Assembly (NCBI GenBank): GCA_905250115.1
Contig: CAJNOI010000031.1
Span: forward strand, 86,507 to 150,506
Direction of reading: 5' to 3'
Origin: Adineta steineri
Taxonomy: Eukaryota > Rotifera > Eurotatoria > Adinetida > Adinetidae
Length of the DNA stretch: 64,000 nt
Made by a program: the position numbers and the translations under genes. Below are positions 37,520 through 50,620 of this stretch, piece after piece (within the stretch, counting starts at the first letter, position 1; each line of letters begins with the position of its first letter). The notes beneath the pieces were generated by a model. That model was not told the origin of the DNA, did not search any database, and saw only the letters and a program-made list of their open reading frames with translations.

Positions 37520-39508
37520 TTATAGTCGTTGTTGTTTTAAGGATTTAGTTATTGTATTTAGCGACGGAGAATTATTTGTATCAGCATTAACATCTAATTT
37601 CAAATGTGTTAAGGTTGATGTTTGATGTATATTTATAATTCGTGTTAATGGTTCAATTTGTTTATAACCATCAGTACCAAGACGGACTGTTGTCCATGCT
37701 AATAAACCATAACGAGCATTATTTCGTTGACCACGTGGATGAGGTAATCCTATAAAGTAATAAATAGAGAAAAAAAAATTTTTTATTAAAATTTACCAAT
37801 ATAGATAGCTAAGTCATAACTTGGTCTAACAACACACATTCGTTGTTGAATAAGTCTTAATGCTAAATCATCATCCTCTCCACCCCACCCCCAATATAAA
37901 TTTGAAAATCCATTTAATGTTTTATATATATCAAATGATAATAATAGAACGCCACCAATTAGAAATTCATAATAACGTGTATAACCACGTGTACTACCAA
38001 GTTGTCTAACACGTGATGTAGTATGTTTAGGATAATTTCGTTCGCATGTATAAAAATTTCCATCATCTTCAGGTATTAAATCAACATCATGTAATATGAG
38101 ACATGTGATATTTAAAGTTTGTTTTTGAAGATAATGAATAGCAGAATTAAATAACCGACCTTTATTAAATCGATGACCATTTGGAGAAATCTTGAAAATA
38201 AAATTCAATAAAATTTATTTTTGCTTTAGTTTTTATGAAATAGACTATCAATAACCGGATAAAAGTTTTATGGTATGAATGTAAGCAGAAAGTATTCTGC
38301 TTAAGTACTTATGCAAACAATGACTAGTAATCATTAAAAACAACAACGATGAAAAAAGTGCACTTTAAGATCGATTGTAATTCATGGTATTGACAAAGAT
38401 TACAATATGGACTAGGTGTATATATCTATCAATATTGATTTTTCGTGAATAAATTTATCAGCCATGAAAAGATCTCGAAAGATTACGTAATAGTATTTTA
38501 CTTCAACCAAAAGTTTATCAATGAAGAAAAAAAAGTCTAGGCTGGATCAAGTTAAACTATAAATAAGCTTAATTTTATATATGAACGCAGATTGATCTGA
38601 TAAGATAATAATATAAGAAAAATAAGTGAATGTTTATTGACATTAAATACAAGTAACGGTCGTCCGAGGACTCGCTTAACTCTTTCTCGTAGAGATGCAT
38701 TTTCTTCACATTTACTGAAAAAAATATTGAAAAACGTGAAAAATCGGTTTTCAATGTTTTTTTGACCCTGCGAATACACAAGCAAGCAATCAGACAATTT
38801 ATGTTTACTGGACTATTCTCTACGAGAAAGAGAATAGTTTAGTTAATTCGTTTTTTTTCTATTATTTTTTACCTGTTCAATAAATATTATTGTATAAGTA
38901 AGTTGTTGCCGTCTAAGAAATGCATGCATATTTAATAGAAATGTTTTAGCATTATATTCTCGACCTTGTAACGGTACTAATAGAGCTGTACGTTGAATTG
39001 ATGTTACTCCAGTAGGATACCACATTCCATTTTGAAATTTATATGGTATATTCTCGAATGTAATATTTTCTGCAAATGATGTCTGAATTATTGAATCTTT
39101 CGATTTTTTTTTTATTAAAATTTTTGTATAAAAATTTTCAATATCATTAAATGTTACATTTGCATATGGTAAAACATACGGAAATCGACCACGTAAATAT
39201 TTTGAATATTTCGGATGAAGATTAGCAGTATCTTTCTTTGGATTATCGAGTTTAAATGTTCGACAAGCAATCGATGTACGTAATGCAAACTCACGATAAG
39301 GTACTACGAGATATTGTGGTGGAATTGTTGATAATCCAATAATAGAATTTTTTGAAGAATTTAAACAACTTATTTGTGTATCATATATATATGAGATAAT
39401 ATTTTTTTCATGACGATAAATTATTGTATTAAAAACAAGAAAACATATTGGTAAAAATGAAGTAATTAATAAAAGAAAATATAATCGACGTCTGTATATT
39501 TTACGCAT
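37520..39508 (-). CDS. beta-1,4-galactosyltransferase family (GT7)
   Basis: Golgi type II glycosyltransferase. Exons 38873-39508, 37797-38190 and 37520-37749 give 419 residues. Residues 5-27 form the signal anchor (YFLLLITSFLPICFLVFN) after a short basic cytosolic tail. GT7 motifs: TALLVPLQGREYNAKTFLLN, GRLFNSAIHYL, the metal-binding ILHDVDLIPEDD, and NLYWGWGGEDDDLALRL. This is B4GALT1-6-like in motif order; the acceptor is unknown. The ATG follows a TTTTTTAG acceptor by 2 bp. The first intron (682 bp) holds a dispersed repeat. Confidence 0.9.
38648..38836. repeat. dispersed inverted-end repeat, copy 1
   Basis: Inside the first B4GALT intron. It carries CTCTTTCTCGTAGAGA on the left and its complement TCTCTACGAGAAAGAG on the right. 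Flanks 'acaagtaacg' (left) and 'gcaagcaatcagacaattta' (right) recur at 54856-55236. Confidence 0.7.
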
Positions 39509-40473
39509 GTCTAAAAAATAAGAATAGTATTTGTCATATTTTTCATTTTTCAATTCAAGTTAACAAGTATGCTAGTTTTGAAAATGCCAATTTTGATAAG
39601 AAAAAGAATCGTTGAAAACTTGAGATTTTATACAAATATTGTCCAATGTGAAAAAGCATATTACCTTGAAATAATACTTCATGTACAAAAACTCGACTGT
39701 ATATTAGCTGTGATTTTTATATATATAATAGAATGTTATTTTCTTGGCAGAGGAAAGGTATTGAGACGAACGATTGATGTTTATGACTCGAAGAGATTTC
39801 TTGTGAGAAAGAAAAATCGATAAATGTGACAGACTAGGCGAAGAACAAGATATTGTTCCTTTTGTATAGCTCTCATTTTTCTTCTTTCTCTTCTAATTCC
39901 ATTTGTATATATTCCTAAACTACAGCAGCCACACATGAATATATATAATAAGTCCAGTATATTATGTCTCGCGACAAAATTCTTTCGTTCTGTCATTCGA
40001 CAACATAAATATTGCACTGAGTTATTAGTTCAAATCATCATAGAAAAGGCAGTCACATGTGATTGGATGCAATCTATAGGAGAGCAACATCGCCTAGAAT
40101 GTATAGGAACCATAGTAACAACAACTTGAAAAAACAAAGAAAAAGAGAAGAAACGTTCTGTTATTCTCACAGCATCTTTTTTAATTTCTGTTTGTATAGA
40201 ACGAGTGCCGTTGGTAAGCATTGGTTAAATCAACGAAAGAAAAAAATTGAAAAGTAAGAACAATTACACAGTAGGTAGAAAAATTGGCATATGCATAATT
40301 ATATATGGGATACTATCAATAGGCAATAGAAATATATGTAATAACCTATGTCAAATATTCTAAGAATATCTTTTATGATGAAGTATAAAATTATAGAATA
40401 CTTTTTTAAAATATTCGACCTTGGTTCTATATTGATTATGATTATAATTTTTCTTTTGTAGAAAAAATAAGAT
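39509..40473. promoter_or_regulatory. divergent intergenic region
   Basis: 965 bp between B4GALT (-) and the ankyrin gene (+). Several short overlapping ORFs on both strands (39569-40257) look random. Presumably holds both promoters. Confidence 0.4.
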
Positions 40474-42340
40474 ATGTTATCAGATGAGACAATATCAAAT
40501 TTTCGTCTTCATCGTACGACACTTCTTGAATCTAATGCAAAACCATTTGTTGTTCCTACAAATGGACAGTTACATGTACCAGTAATAAAACATCAACCTC
40601 CTGTAGTTTCTGAACGTGCAACATCATTACGTACATCAAAATCTATTATTGATGCGAAAAATCGAGCTGTTAGTGATAGTTGTATGGCTGCAGCTATTGG
40701 AGATCTACAATGGCTTAAACAAAGTTTAAGAGATGGACCACTTGGTAGTGGTGAAGCTTTTACTATAGAACAAACTTATGGAAAAGATGTACATTTTTAA
40801 AAAAAATAATTTTCTTTATATATCAACTTTTTTTTCTTGATTATAGGGTTTAGCTCCCATTCATCTTGCTGCTGTACATGGTCGCCTTAATTGTTTATCA
40901 TATCTTATTGAAATAGTTCATATTGATATTGATCTACCAAGTATAACAGGTTGGCGTCCAATTCATTTATGTATATCAAAAGAAACGGGTTCACGTTCAT
41001 TTCAATGTTTACAATATCTTGTTGAAAAAGGTGCACAGATAAATATGTAAATTCATACAAAAAAAGAACAAATACAAAGTTTAATCAAACTTTTTTCTTT
41101 CTTATTAGTACGAATAATGATCAATTAACACCATTGCATCAAGCAGCTTCAGAAGGTCATGTACAATGTGTAGAATTTTTACTTGCACGTAATGCTGATG
41201 TTTATGCTGAAGATAGTCGTAAACAATCACCTCTTGATCTTGCTAAATTATGGGGACATAAAAGATGTGCAAAATTACTTGCAGCTGCGATGTGGCATCA
41301 AAATAAACATTTATCAGAAAAAGAACGTCTTTTAACACGTAATTCAAAAATGGCTGATATTTTACTTGAAATCAAACAAGAACATGCGAATTTATTTGAA
41401 GAAAAAGGCGAAGTAATTTATATTATTAACTTAATTAAACAAGAATTAATCATTGAATATATAGGAAAAGTTTGATCAATGGTTAGTTAATGCCGGTACT
41501 GGATCTGGAGCACTTAATAAGACATCGAAAGATAGTAAGTATTATATATATATACGTATCTGTACATTCTATTTCTTATCTATTTTTTGGGAACTAAATC
41601 AACAAGTCCTACAGGTCAACAAAAACAATCTGAAAATCAAAAAACACTTCCGGAAATTTCTTCTGAAAATGTGAATAATCAAAAATCATCATTAGATAAA
41701 CGTTTTATACCAAAACGTACTCGACCGCCAACTTATGTAAATAATACGAAATGGAATGTTTCAACTCATGCTAAACCAAATCCATATATAACTGATTTAG
41801 TTGATGCTTATCCACGTGATCCATTTACTAAAATGCCACCTAAACAAGATGCAGCAGCTGTCTATCAATTACTTCAAAGTATTTTCGTGTATTTATTTTT
41901 ATTAGACAAATTTATTTATTTTAGGTATGACATTAACTGATGTAAAGAAATTTCTTGAACGTAGACAAGGACAAATAACTGAACCAACAATTTCTGATGA
42001 ACCACAAAAAAAACAACGACCTGTTGTTTATGCTCCATGTCATGTACATGATATACAAACATTACATAAACCAAGAAAAGGTGATGAATCTTATCAACCA
42101 TTACGTTATTTCGATGAAGCTGGTTTACATATGACAAATAATGTACGAAAAAATGTTTTCTATAATCAATTATCTGAAGCATTGAACGAAGGAGAGAATA
42201 CTTTTCTATCACGACATCAAGCAACAGAGGATAGAACTAAATGGGCCTTATTTGAACAGTATGGTTCAGAACTTATTGATTTTTTAACTGATCATCGTGG
42301 TCGTTTCAAACGACAATATGAAAAAGTTTTTATAACTTAG
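40474..42340 (+). CDS. ankyrin repeat protein, ANKRD53-like
   Basis: 522 residues from exons 40474-40788, 40847-41046, 41109-41412, 41465-41534, 41615-41878 and 41925-42340. The ankyrin block follows an N-terminal 75-residue disordered part: GLAPIHLAAVHGRLNCLSYL, GWRPIHLCISKETGS, QLTPLHQAASEGHVQCVEFL and KQSPLDLAKLWGHKRCAKLL. A coiled region (KMADILLEIKQEHANLFEEK) and a basic, Pro-rich C-terminus follow. The order and the AKLWGHKRCAKLL...AMWHQNK stretch recall vertebrate ANKRD53, a spindle/microtubule protein; orthology is an inference. A TTTTGTAG acceptor precedes the ATG by 12 bp. Confidence 0.82.
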
Positions 42341-44735
42341 AATGAAACTTTTATAACAAAAACAAACGTTGATTAATAAATAAAAGTATTTTATTTTTAT
42401 AATCTTCCAGTATGAAACCAAAAAAAAATACATGAACTGTCTCAATTGATTTTCCATATTTTATATATATATGTATACATCATGTCAACATTTTCTTTTG
42501 TACTCGTATAAACAAGTTTGATTAATATAGGAACAATGTCAGATTAGTTCCACGATATATCATTATAATTTATTGTTCTTCTGTCATTTGCTATAATTTG
42601 TATTTTCAAAGAAAGATATAGTATTAAAAATATTGAATATATTCCAATAAGTAATCGTTATCATTGAATACAAAACATCATCTAATATTAGTGATAATGT
42701 GTAATCAACTGAAGTTAATGATGTTTTTTTAAACGTATACAGTATGAAAAGAAAATTGCAAAAGTATTTATCTTGTGATGTTTGTCATTGATAAACCAAT
42801 ATTTAATAAATGAATTTTGTTCTTACAAATAGGAAATTTTGATATAATTAGTGACTATATACAATATAGATTATTAATGTTAATTGCTATCATTTACTTC
42901 ATATGTCAATCAATCAAAATTATTTATGATAGATATCTATATGTTTCATAGTTTACAGCTTAGAATTAACGACAAAAATGAATAAACTTTAGTTCATTGA
43001 TTGATCCGCGTTTCCTCATCTCTATCTTTTTTGATGCTATTAATAATAACTATAAAAATTCTATGAGACATTTACCTTTCATTTCTATCGTTTGAAGCTC
43101 TACTAATTGTATTACACATGTAAATATGAATCATTGTTATAAATAACTACTTCTATATGCCATAAATATATAAATAAATTCTTCATTTGTGATAGTTCGA
43201 GTATCATATTAAGCAACTTATAATTCTTATCAAGAAAGGAGGTGACTAGTGAGAGTACTATTATCGACCACAAAAAGAAAAAAAGATGTATATTTTTTTT
43301 TAGTATTCTATAGAGAGATAAGAACAAACATTTTTCATGTAATACCCTTGAGTTTATCAAAGAAAGTTAATAGATGATTAAATATTTAAAATTAACTTTT
43401 GATTATTCAACATAATTTAACACTAGTATTTTGTATAATAGAATTAGTTTATGTTTGAACATATATATATTCTATTCGATCATGATAGAAGATTAAATGT
43501 TTGAGGTCTTTCCTTTAGAGAATTCTACTCTTCAATCTTTTCTTGGTATGTTTCTATTGACCAAAGTCACTTCCTATACATTAGGGAGCGATAATAAAAC
43601 GGAAATGATTTTAGCTGCATCCTCCTACAACTTTTTTTTGTTTGTCATTTACGATAAAAAAAATATTCCCTCGCATTTTTTCTTCTGCTTCTTCTTCTTC
43701 TTCTTTTTCTTTTATCATTAGAAAGGTTTCGAAATAATAATAGTTGTGTCATATATAGACATACATGCAAATATAGATTAATCAAAATGATAGAACTTGA
43801 TAGATGACAAAGTCTCCTTTTTTTCCCTTCTCTTTATTACAATAATAAACAACGTGCATTGGCTTCAAAATTTTTTGTTATTATCATTTATTATAATCAG
43901 AATAACGGTAGTATCTCTGACTTTCTATCCAATTTTTTAATCTATTGTCAGTCATCGATGTATGTATGTGTTCTCTTACTCTTTCTGACATACATCGTAT
44001 ATAGAAATAGTATATATATAGAGAGAGAGAAGAAGTAATAATAAAATACTATATAAGACATACGAAAAATGAATCTTTTTTTTTGTCGATTCTTTGCCAT
44101 GCCGTTTGATAGCAGCTGAGAATGAAGAATCAAAACAAATCTCTATATGATTGTAGCACGTGATAAAGGTACACACTGGTATCAATGATTTATTCTGGAC
44201 TAGATTTTCTTATAGGCAGAATTCGATTTGTCTATTATAATATATCTTATTATTATAACTAATATTCATGCCTTATTTATTTTAGATGCCAAGGTCAATG
44301 TGTGAAACAATATAAGTATTTATCGTAAAAATAAATCCTTTTGTCAACCAAGATTATAATTAGTTATATATACAAAGAAATAAATAAAGAATAAATTATC
44401 GAGAATTATATTTCTCATAAGAATATTCATTAGTTTAATGATAAGTAACGAAAATCTCAATGGAAAAATATTCCCTTGAGGTTAGTTTTGTTTCTATAAA
44501 TATATATATATATGTAAGAAAGGAAAAGATCTGTGTATTAGTATTCTGTACGGAATATTTACCATGATGATTGTGTGAGAACAGAAAAGGAGAAAAGCGA
44601 GCAGACGAATAAGAAGAAAGGATAGAATTAGTAAAGTATCCTAAAGGCTTTCTTTTCTTTTTTTGTTCTATCTGTCTATCAAAGATACATTGTATTTTAT
44701 TCTTTGTAGAAAAAATCTTTATTTTATCATTTATT
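42341..44735. other. long intergenic region, about 2.4 kb
   Basis: Between two + strand genes. AT-rich throughout. Homopolymer-rich ORFs at 43112, 43497 and 43948 on either strand look random. A TATA/GAGA run lies at 44008-44030. No gene or element supported. Confidence 0.55.
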
Positions 44736-46611
44736 ATGAATACTGATCATATCAATTATCAACAAGAAATAGCACAATCAACGAATGAAGAAAAAGATCA
44801 TGAATTATCAGAAAAAACTGAAGATGCGCCAAAACAACATATTACTTCTTCAACTACAATAGGAATTAATCAAAATCAAGATGATTATCAAACAATTAAT
44901 CAAAATACAGAAAATAATATGGATATTTTAACACCAATTCAACGTCGAGAAAGAATATCTACTTTATTAATTATTGCTATAGTTGCTCTTTTAACTGGTA
45001 TGAAAATATAAAATTAATTTTTTAATTTTTACTTTTGTCTTTGTCTTTTTTCTAGGTATTGATTATGCGATTATTTTACCTACAGCATGGGGTTATATAA
45101 ATACATTTATGCAATTTCATTATGGAGGCTTTGTTATGGGTATGCTTTTATCTGTTTTTGCTTTATCAGGTGCAATTGCTGGTATTATACTTGGATATCT
45201 TAATGATACTGGCATGTCATTAAAACGACTTGTTCTTTTTGGTATTATGTTTAAAATAATTGGAAATATACTTTATTTTATTGGTATTAACATCTATATT
45301 GTTGTTCTATCTCGATTAATTGCTGGTATTGGTATGGGATTAGTTGTAAGAAAAATTGTTTTAGAAATTAAAATTTGATTATGAGAACTGTGTGTGTTTT
45401 TTTAGCCACCATTATTAGCAGAAATATCAAGACGATCAACACCAAAAACACGTACACAACTCTTATCAAAAATACTTGGTATAAAAATAATAAGAAAAAG
45501 TTTATTGTTCAAATTCATTCTTCTTCCTCTTCTTTTTTAGCTTGTCGTCAGATTGGTCTTTTACTTGGCCCTTGTATGACAATCTTATTAAAACAAATGA
45601 ATTTTAAATTACTCGGTATTCAAGTTACAATGCATAATTCACCTGGTTTAATAATGGCAATTCTATGGATAATATTAGCATTTTTAACTGTATTTTTCTT
45701 TTTTGATTTACCTCTATCTGCAGTAAGTTTACATTTAAAATAATTTCAAAAAAAAAATATTTAATTTTTCTTTTTAATGTAGACTGATCGTAAATCATTA
45801 GCAAATTCAATGAATGATTATTCAGTTAACCAAGCATTCAAACGCGCTTGTAAAATATGCAAAAAGCCTGTGATCATAGTACGTAATTCCTAAAAAAAAA
45901 GTCCGGAAATGTATTTTCCTGTTCTCAATCTGTTTGAATTACACTTGAAACATTTACTTTTCTTCGTAACACTCTTTATCTAATTAAATATTTATATTTT
46001 AGGTACTTTTAATAACTTCATTTATCGCATATTTCAATCAAACAGCACTTGAAACAACATTAACACCATTTACAAATCAACAATTTAATTGGCATGAATT
46101 AGAAGTGTCAATTTTATTTGCAGTTGCCGGAATTGAAATCACACTTGTCTATGTTGTATTACATTATGTAACAAAAAAATGTCCTGATCAATCTATACTT
46201 TTATTTGGTTATATTCTTCTTAGTTTAGCTTGTTTAGTTGCTGTTATTATCTTACCATTTTCCGAGCCAGGTTCACATAAATATCTACCTATATTTCTTG
46301 TTTTTGTTGCTCTGGATATTCTTGCTCTACCGCTTGTTGTTGTTACAAGTACAAGTTTATTCACACAACAAGTTAGTATTGATGAACAAGGTATTGGTCA
46401 AGGTATTCAACGATTTATAATAAATGTTGCAACCGTTGTTGGCCCATTATATGCTGGTGGTTTATTGCAATCAACTTGGATAATGCTATGTTCAATGTTA
46501 TTTATAGTTCTATTTGGAACATTTCTTATCTTTATTATTTATCGTTCATTTAAATCAAAACATGATGAAGAATTATCATCTTTAATACGACCAGTTAATG
46601 AAAGTCGATAA
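44736..46611 (+). CDS. major facilitator transporter, MFSD8/CLN7-like
   Basis: 503 residues from exons 44736-44997, 45056-45345, 45406-45478, 45541-45722, 45783-45878 and 46003-46611. An 80-residue polar N-terminus precedes about 12 predicted helices. MFS signature sequence GYLNDTGMSLKRLVLFGIM follows helix 2, and RLIAGIGMGLVPPLLAEISR with RTQLLSKILACRQIGLLLGP marks helices 4-5, the pattern of MFSD8-type lysosomal transporters. The N-terminal tail has acidic residues but no clear dileucine motif. Substrate unknown; assignment to MFSD8 is by resemblance. Confidence 0.82.
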
Positions 46612-46905
46612 AATAAAAAAAATTTCTTTCCTTAAATTTTTGTGTAATTATTTATATAGAAAAGCAAAGAAGAGAAAAATAAACAATTGAAATTGTAACT
46701 TCGTTAATGATAAATGTTTTGTATTGAAGATTAATTGTACAGATAAACATGAAGAAGAAAAAAATAATCTTTTTGACAAAAAATGATGTGGGTTGGATAT
46801 AAAAGACATATTCACATCTACAAATCTTTATCATTTCGATTGTCTCTAATCAATGTAGTTCATCATGATAATCTTTATTTAGAATGAAATTTTAAAGAAA
46901 AAATA

Positions 46906-47598
46906 CTAAACATCACATTCCTTAGCATTATTGCATGATTCTGGTATAGAAAAAACACTAGGATCAGGTTTTTCAACAATATAATTATCAAAAAATTGAC
47001 TAGCAAAACCAGTTGTTGCACGAAAAAAGAATTGTGATGGTGTACACGTCTTATTTCCAGCAGTATCATTCGATGATCGACATGTATCTTCAAAAAATGA
47101 ATAACCAAATGGACCAGCTGGATCTTCTGGATCATCAAGAACCCACCAAAGAACTGGTCGTTTATAATAAACACCTGTACCATTATATTTAACTCCAGCA
47201 GCTGTTTCTATAAAATCTGGTGCTGGAGGACTCCATGGTTTTCCAAAAATACAACATGGTGGTCGACCAGTTGCTCGAGGATCAGTTACAACAAGAAAAG
47301 CTGTTCCATTAGTATTTAAAAAATTACATGTAAAATTATTACTAGTTGATTCAAAAATTGGAATACATATATCATAATAATATTCAATCATAGATCGTAT
47401 TGACCAATCATAATAAGTTCGGCCACGACCTACAGTTGTATTTACTGTTGGAATGGAATCATAAGGAGGTAATTGAATATCATCATATACATGTGCCATT
47501 GTCCATTGATAAGTAAAATAATTTGGCCATACAGGTGGAGTAGGTTGACTTTGAATTATAGTAAAACATATGAACAATACAATAATTGAAAATTGCAT
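46906..47598 (-). CDS. secreted Cys-rich protein, unrecognised
   Basis: Single exon, 230 residues. The signal peptide is MQFSIIVLFICFTIIQSQ. The mature part opens PPVWPNYFTYQWTMAHVYDD and has about eight cysteines including a CC pair in PPCCIFGKPWSPPAPDFI, several N-glycosylation sequons (NTT, NFT, NGT) and GYSFFEDTCRSSNDT. Intronless, unlike its neighbours. It resembles secreted proteins of unknown function found in protists and rotifers that share WP..F and CC.F motifs; I cannot name the family. Confidence 0.75.
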   Translation of the reverse strand: MQFSIIVLFICFTIIQSQPTPPVWPNYFTYQWTMAHVYDDIQLPPYDSIPTVNTTVGRGRTYYDWSIRSMIEYYYDICIPIFESTSNNFTCNFLNTNGTAFLVVTDPRATGRPPCCIFGKPWSPPAPDFIETAAGVKYNGTGVYYKRPVLWWVLDDPEDPAGPFGYSFFEDTCRSSNDTAGNKTCTPSQFFFRATTGFASQFFDNYIVEKPDPSVFSIPESCNNAKECDV

Positions 47599-48108
47599 GT
47601 CTAGGTTATTTCAAAACACAAAAAATAAAATGAATATAACCGAATGACGTAGAAATTTCTCTATTTAAATTATTTTATTGTAATCTGATGATTAGAAGTT
47701 ATTGTCAATAACAATATGTTCTCCTTTCCCACAATTTTATTGATAAATTTATATTTGTTATAATGATAATGCATTTTATTCTAGATTAACCGATATATAT
47801 TATGACATATATTTTTTATTTTAAGAAAAAATTTTTAGTTAACATTCTTGTGTTGACAATGAAATATGTATTATTTTTCTTGATTTTTGAATAATATTAA
47901 ATGCTTGTCTATCTTCATTCTTTTTCATGTTTAACACGTAATTTTAAAACATCAGCTGTATCAATTACTTCATGCGATGAGATGAAACGAGATATTTTTG
48001 AAATTGTCCCATCCCATTCCACGCGGAGCATTAGTTTGTTTGTCAAAATGAATAAATTATTACAAGAATGTTTTGAAATTTTTAATTAATTTTAAATAAT
48101 GAGGCATG
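47599..48108. other. intergenic upstream of tRNA-Asp
   Basis: AT-rich spacer between the secreted-protein gene and the tRNA. The ORF at 47901-48089 has no features supporting a gene. Confidence 0.5.
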
Positions 48109-48180
48109 TCCGCGGTAGTATAGTGGTTAGTATCCCCGCCTGTCACGCGGGAAACCGGGGTTCGATTCCCCGCCGCGGAG
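48109..48180 (+). tRNA. tRNA-Asp (GTC)
   Basis: 72 nt. Acceptor stem tccgcgg/ccgcgga with discriminator g, D-arm gtagtatagtggttagtat, anticodon loop ctGTCac in the ccccgc...gcgggg-type stem, T-arm ccggggttcgattccccg. A and B boxes (tagtatagtgg, ggttcgattcc) are intact. No intron. It closely matches animal tRNA-Asp. CCA is not encoded. Confidence 0.97.
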
Positions 48181-48185
48181 TGACT

Positions 48186-48194
48186 ATTTTTTTT
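48186..48194 (+). terminator. RNA polymerase III T-run terminator
   Basis: A run of nine Ts begins six bases after the tRNA-Asp gene, as expected for Pol III termination. Confidence 0.85.
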
Positions 48195-49969
48195 TCGTTT
48201 TTCTTGCCAGTGAAACAGAAAACAATTTATTTAATATTCACAAGATAGATAAAATCTATTTGTTTCTTAAAAGATTTCCTTTTTGTCTATTTGTCATATA
48301 TAAATACTACTTTTCGATTGTTTTATCGAATAAGATTGAATCTACATTTCGCGTATTTTTGTGATAATAAAGTTTGATATTTTCTTCTTGAATCAATCGG
48401 ATCATCTTTGTGCAATGTTTGAAGAAATTGAAATTTAATAAATTTGTATATTCAATTTTTTTGAATTGATATTCTCATGATCAGAAAAATACAAGTGTGA
48501 AAATATTCTAAATCATATACGTTATTTTGTTCACGCCTTGCATATTTTTTGTCATTCATTATAGAAGGAAATTTTTTCCATATAAATATAATTTTATCTT
48601 TGAAACTATTTATTTCTGTGATTTTATTATTAAGAAAACTTTGAATGAAAAGCAACTTTATGTAGCGTCTTCTTTAAATGACTTATTTTCTATATCAGTT
48701 GAAAATTTTCGATCATTTTCAACTTTTAACATTAAAACAAATAACAAATGTTACAAGAGATTTAAAAAAAACAAAAACACAACCAATGCAATGAACGTTA
48801 TTATGATGTGGATGAGATTTCAATAAAGTATACACACTCACCCACACCCTTCTTACAATGATCCGTACAGCTGAGTAATCTTCTAGATCTTTTGTGAGAG
48901 TGTATGTTTGTAATCAAATATCAATGGACAAGTAATACCTATATCAACAAGTTCGTTCATTCTTTGGAGACACTATAAGTAGGACGATCATTTAAGAATA
49001 TACGCCATTGCTCGTGTAATATAGAGAAATGTCATATTTCTTCTTTAGCTGCTACGTTGATTGATCTATATTCTGACACAACCTAACTGGTCGAGAATCT
49101 ATCGATGGATTTGTTAACAAAGACAAATTAGTTAATTCCTTTAACGAAAAATATTCCATCTATGTTAAAAAGGTGTTATTCTAGCAAAAAATATCATATT
49201 CATCTACGTTGTTGCTATTGCATGCCGCATTATTTCAGAAGTGATAGTATCGAATTCCTTAAGCATCAATAGATTCTATTCACCTTGACATCATGCGGAA
49301 ATTCATTTATATAAAAATCTAAAATCAATTTTATTTGGTATCTAATTAAACTTATATAAACAAAAACCATATTTTTAGAAAATGATAACGTTGCGTTTAT
49401 CAAACATTGAATGTAAATGTATGTTTTATATGATACAACAAGTAGCTGTCGATCTTCTCCTTTTTTATATAATGCACAGCTTCAATACTATAATTTGAAA
49501 TCAGATTGAAATTTAGTTCTCATTGATTAACAATCAGTTTATATATTATTTTAATGGAAATAATGACTATATACTAGGAGTAAAACATGGCGGACATTCA
49601 GTAGTCACATAATTTATATAATCACTCTTCTAACTTATGAAATCCTTTGGATATACTTCCGATGGTTTTCAACCATTCCGGTCTATTCCCATATCTTCGC
49701 AGTCACTCCGAATGGATGAGAATGAGATTTTTCCCCCTTGATTGAGATACTACCCATTTTACCGTACGTTCCACTCCCACCACGTTGAAAGTGAAACAGA
49801 AAACATTTTCCATTAAATGTTCTAAAACAATAAAATATAGTACAGTACTTAAAAAATAAGTAAACAAATCTATTTACTTACTATTCATTAACTATATACT
49901 TACTTAGAGCCCCAAAAATAAATAGAATAAAATTAGATTAAATTAAGTACTTAGTGCTCAATATATATA
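48195..49969. other. long intergenic region
   Basis: AT-rich. Contains a short C-rich telomere-like tract 'cacactcacccacaccc' at 48832-48848. No gene seen; open frames near 48452-48826 look random. Confidence 0.5.
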
Positions 49970-50257
49970 TCACTTTGGATCATCTGAAATAAACTGTTTC
50001 AGGTGATGAAAGAAGACATCATGATGCCACATATGTTCATAAGCTTTAATATATAAATTCATTACTGATTTTGCATTTATTGATAAGGTACTTTTTTCGA
50101 CTTGACTTGGTGTAGCCATTGAAAAACATGCATGAGAACCTTTGATGAATCGACAATTATCAGGTACTGTATAAACTAACTCACATTTAATTAAATAGTT
50201 GAGTGCAGATAAGAAACGATCTTGTTTGTTCGAAAATAAACTACGATGTACAAACAT
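49970..50257 (-). CDS. hypothetical ORF, possibly a fragment
   Basis: 95-residue frame with fairly balanced composition (ALNYLIKCELVYTVPDNCRF, HACFSMATPSQVEKSTLSIN), less low-complexity than surrounding random ORFs. No signal peptide or upstream exon found. It could be a small gene or a relic of a larger one. Confidence 0.35.
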   Translation of the reverse strand: MFVHRSLFSNKQDRFLSALNYLIKCELVYTVPDNCRFIKGSHACFSMATPSQVEKSTLSINAKSVMNLYIKAYEHMWHHDVFFHHLKQFISDDPK

Positions 50258-50620
50258 CGATAGCGAGAAAAATAAGTACTTCGGCTGAGTAATACTCGCA
50301 GCAGAAATAAGAACGATATTATTTATATATGGTGAGACAATGAATCAGAGCCAATATCAGAAGAACGAAAATGCATTATTAAGAAAAATCTGGTATTTCT
50401 TCATACATCAAATTAGTCCAGTTTCTGTTTATCTCACACAATATATTTAATTATAAAGCGTATATTCTTTTTTATTAACGTAAAAACTATGAGAGAATGT
50501 CACAAAAAAATTTGAATCACTACTTGAACACTTGTGAAAAATCAAGAAAAGTCAATACATTAACAAGCTTTTTTAAAGTTTCATTGTTAACGATAATAAT
50601 CAGCGGTAAGTCCTTGTATA

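Noticed and set aside
39569..40257. Several 60-85 residue ORFs on both strands
   Set aside because: Overlapping, no signal, domain or splice context; more likely a divergent promoter region.
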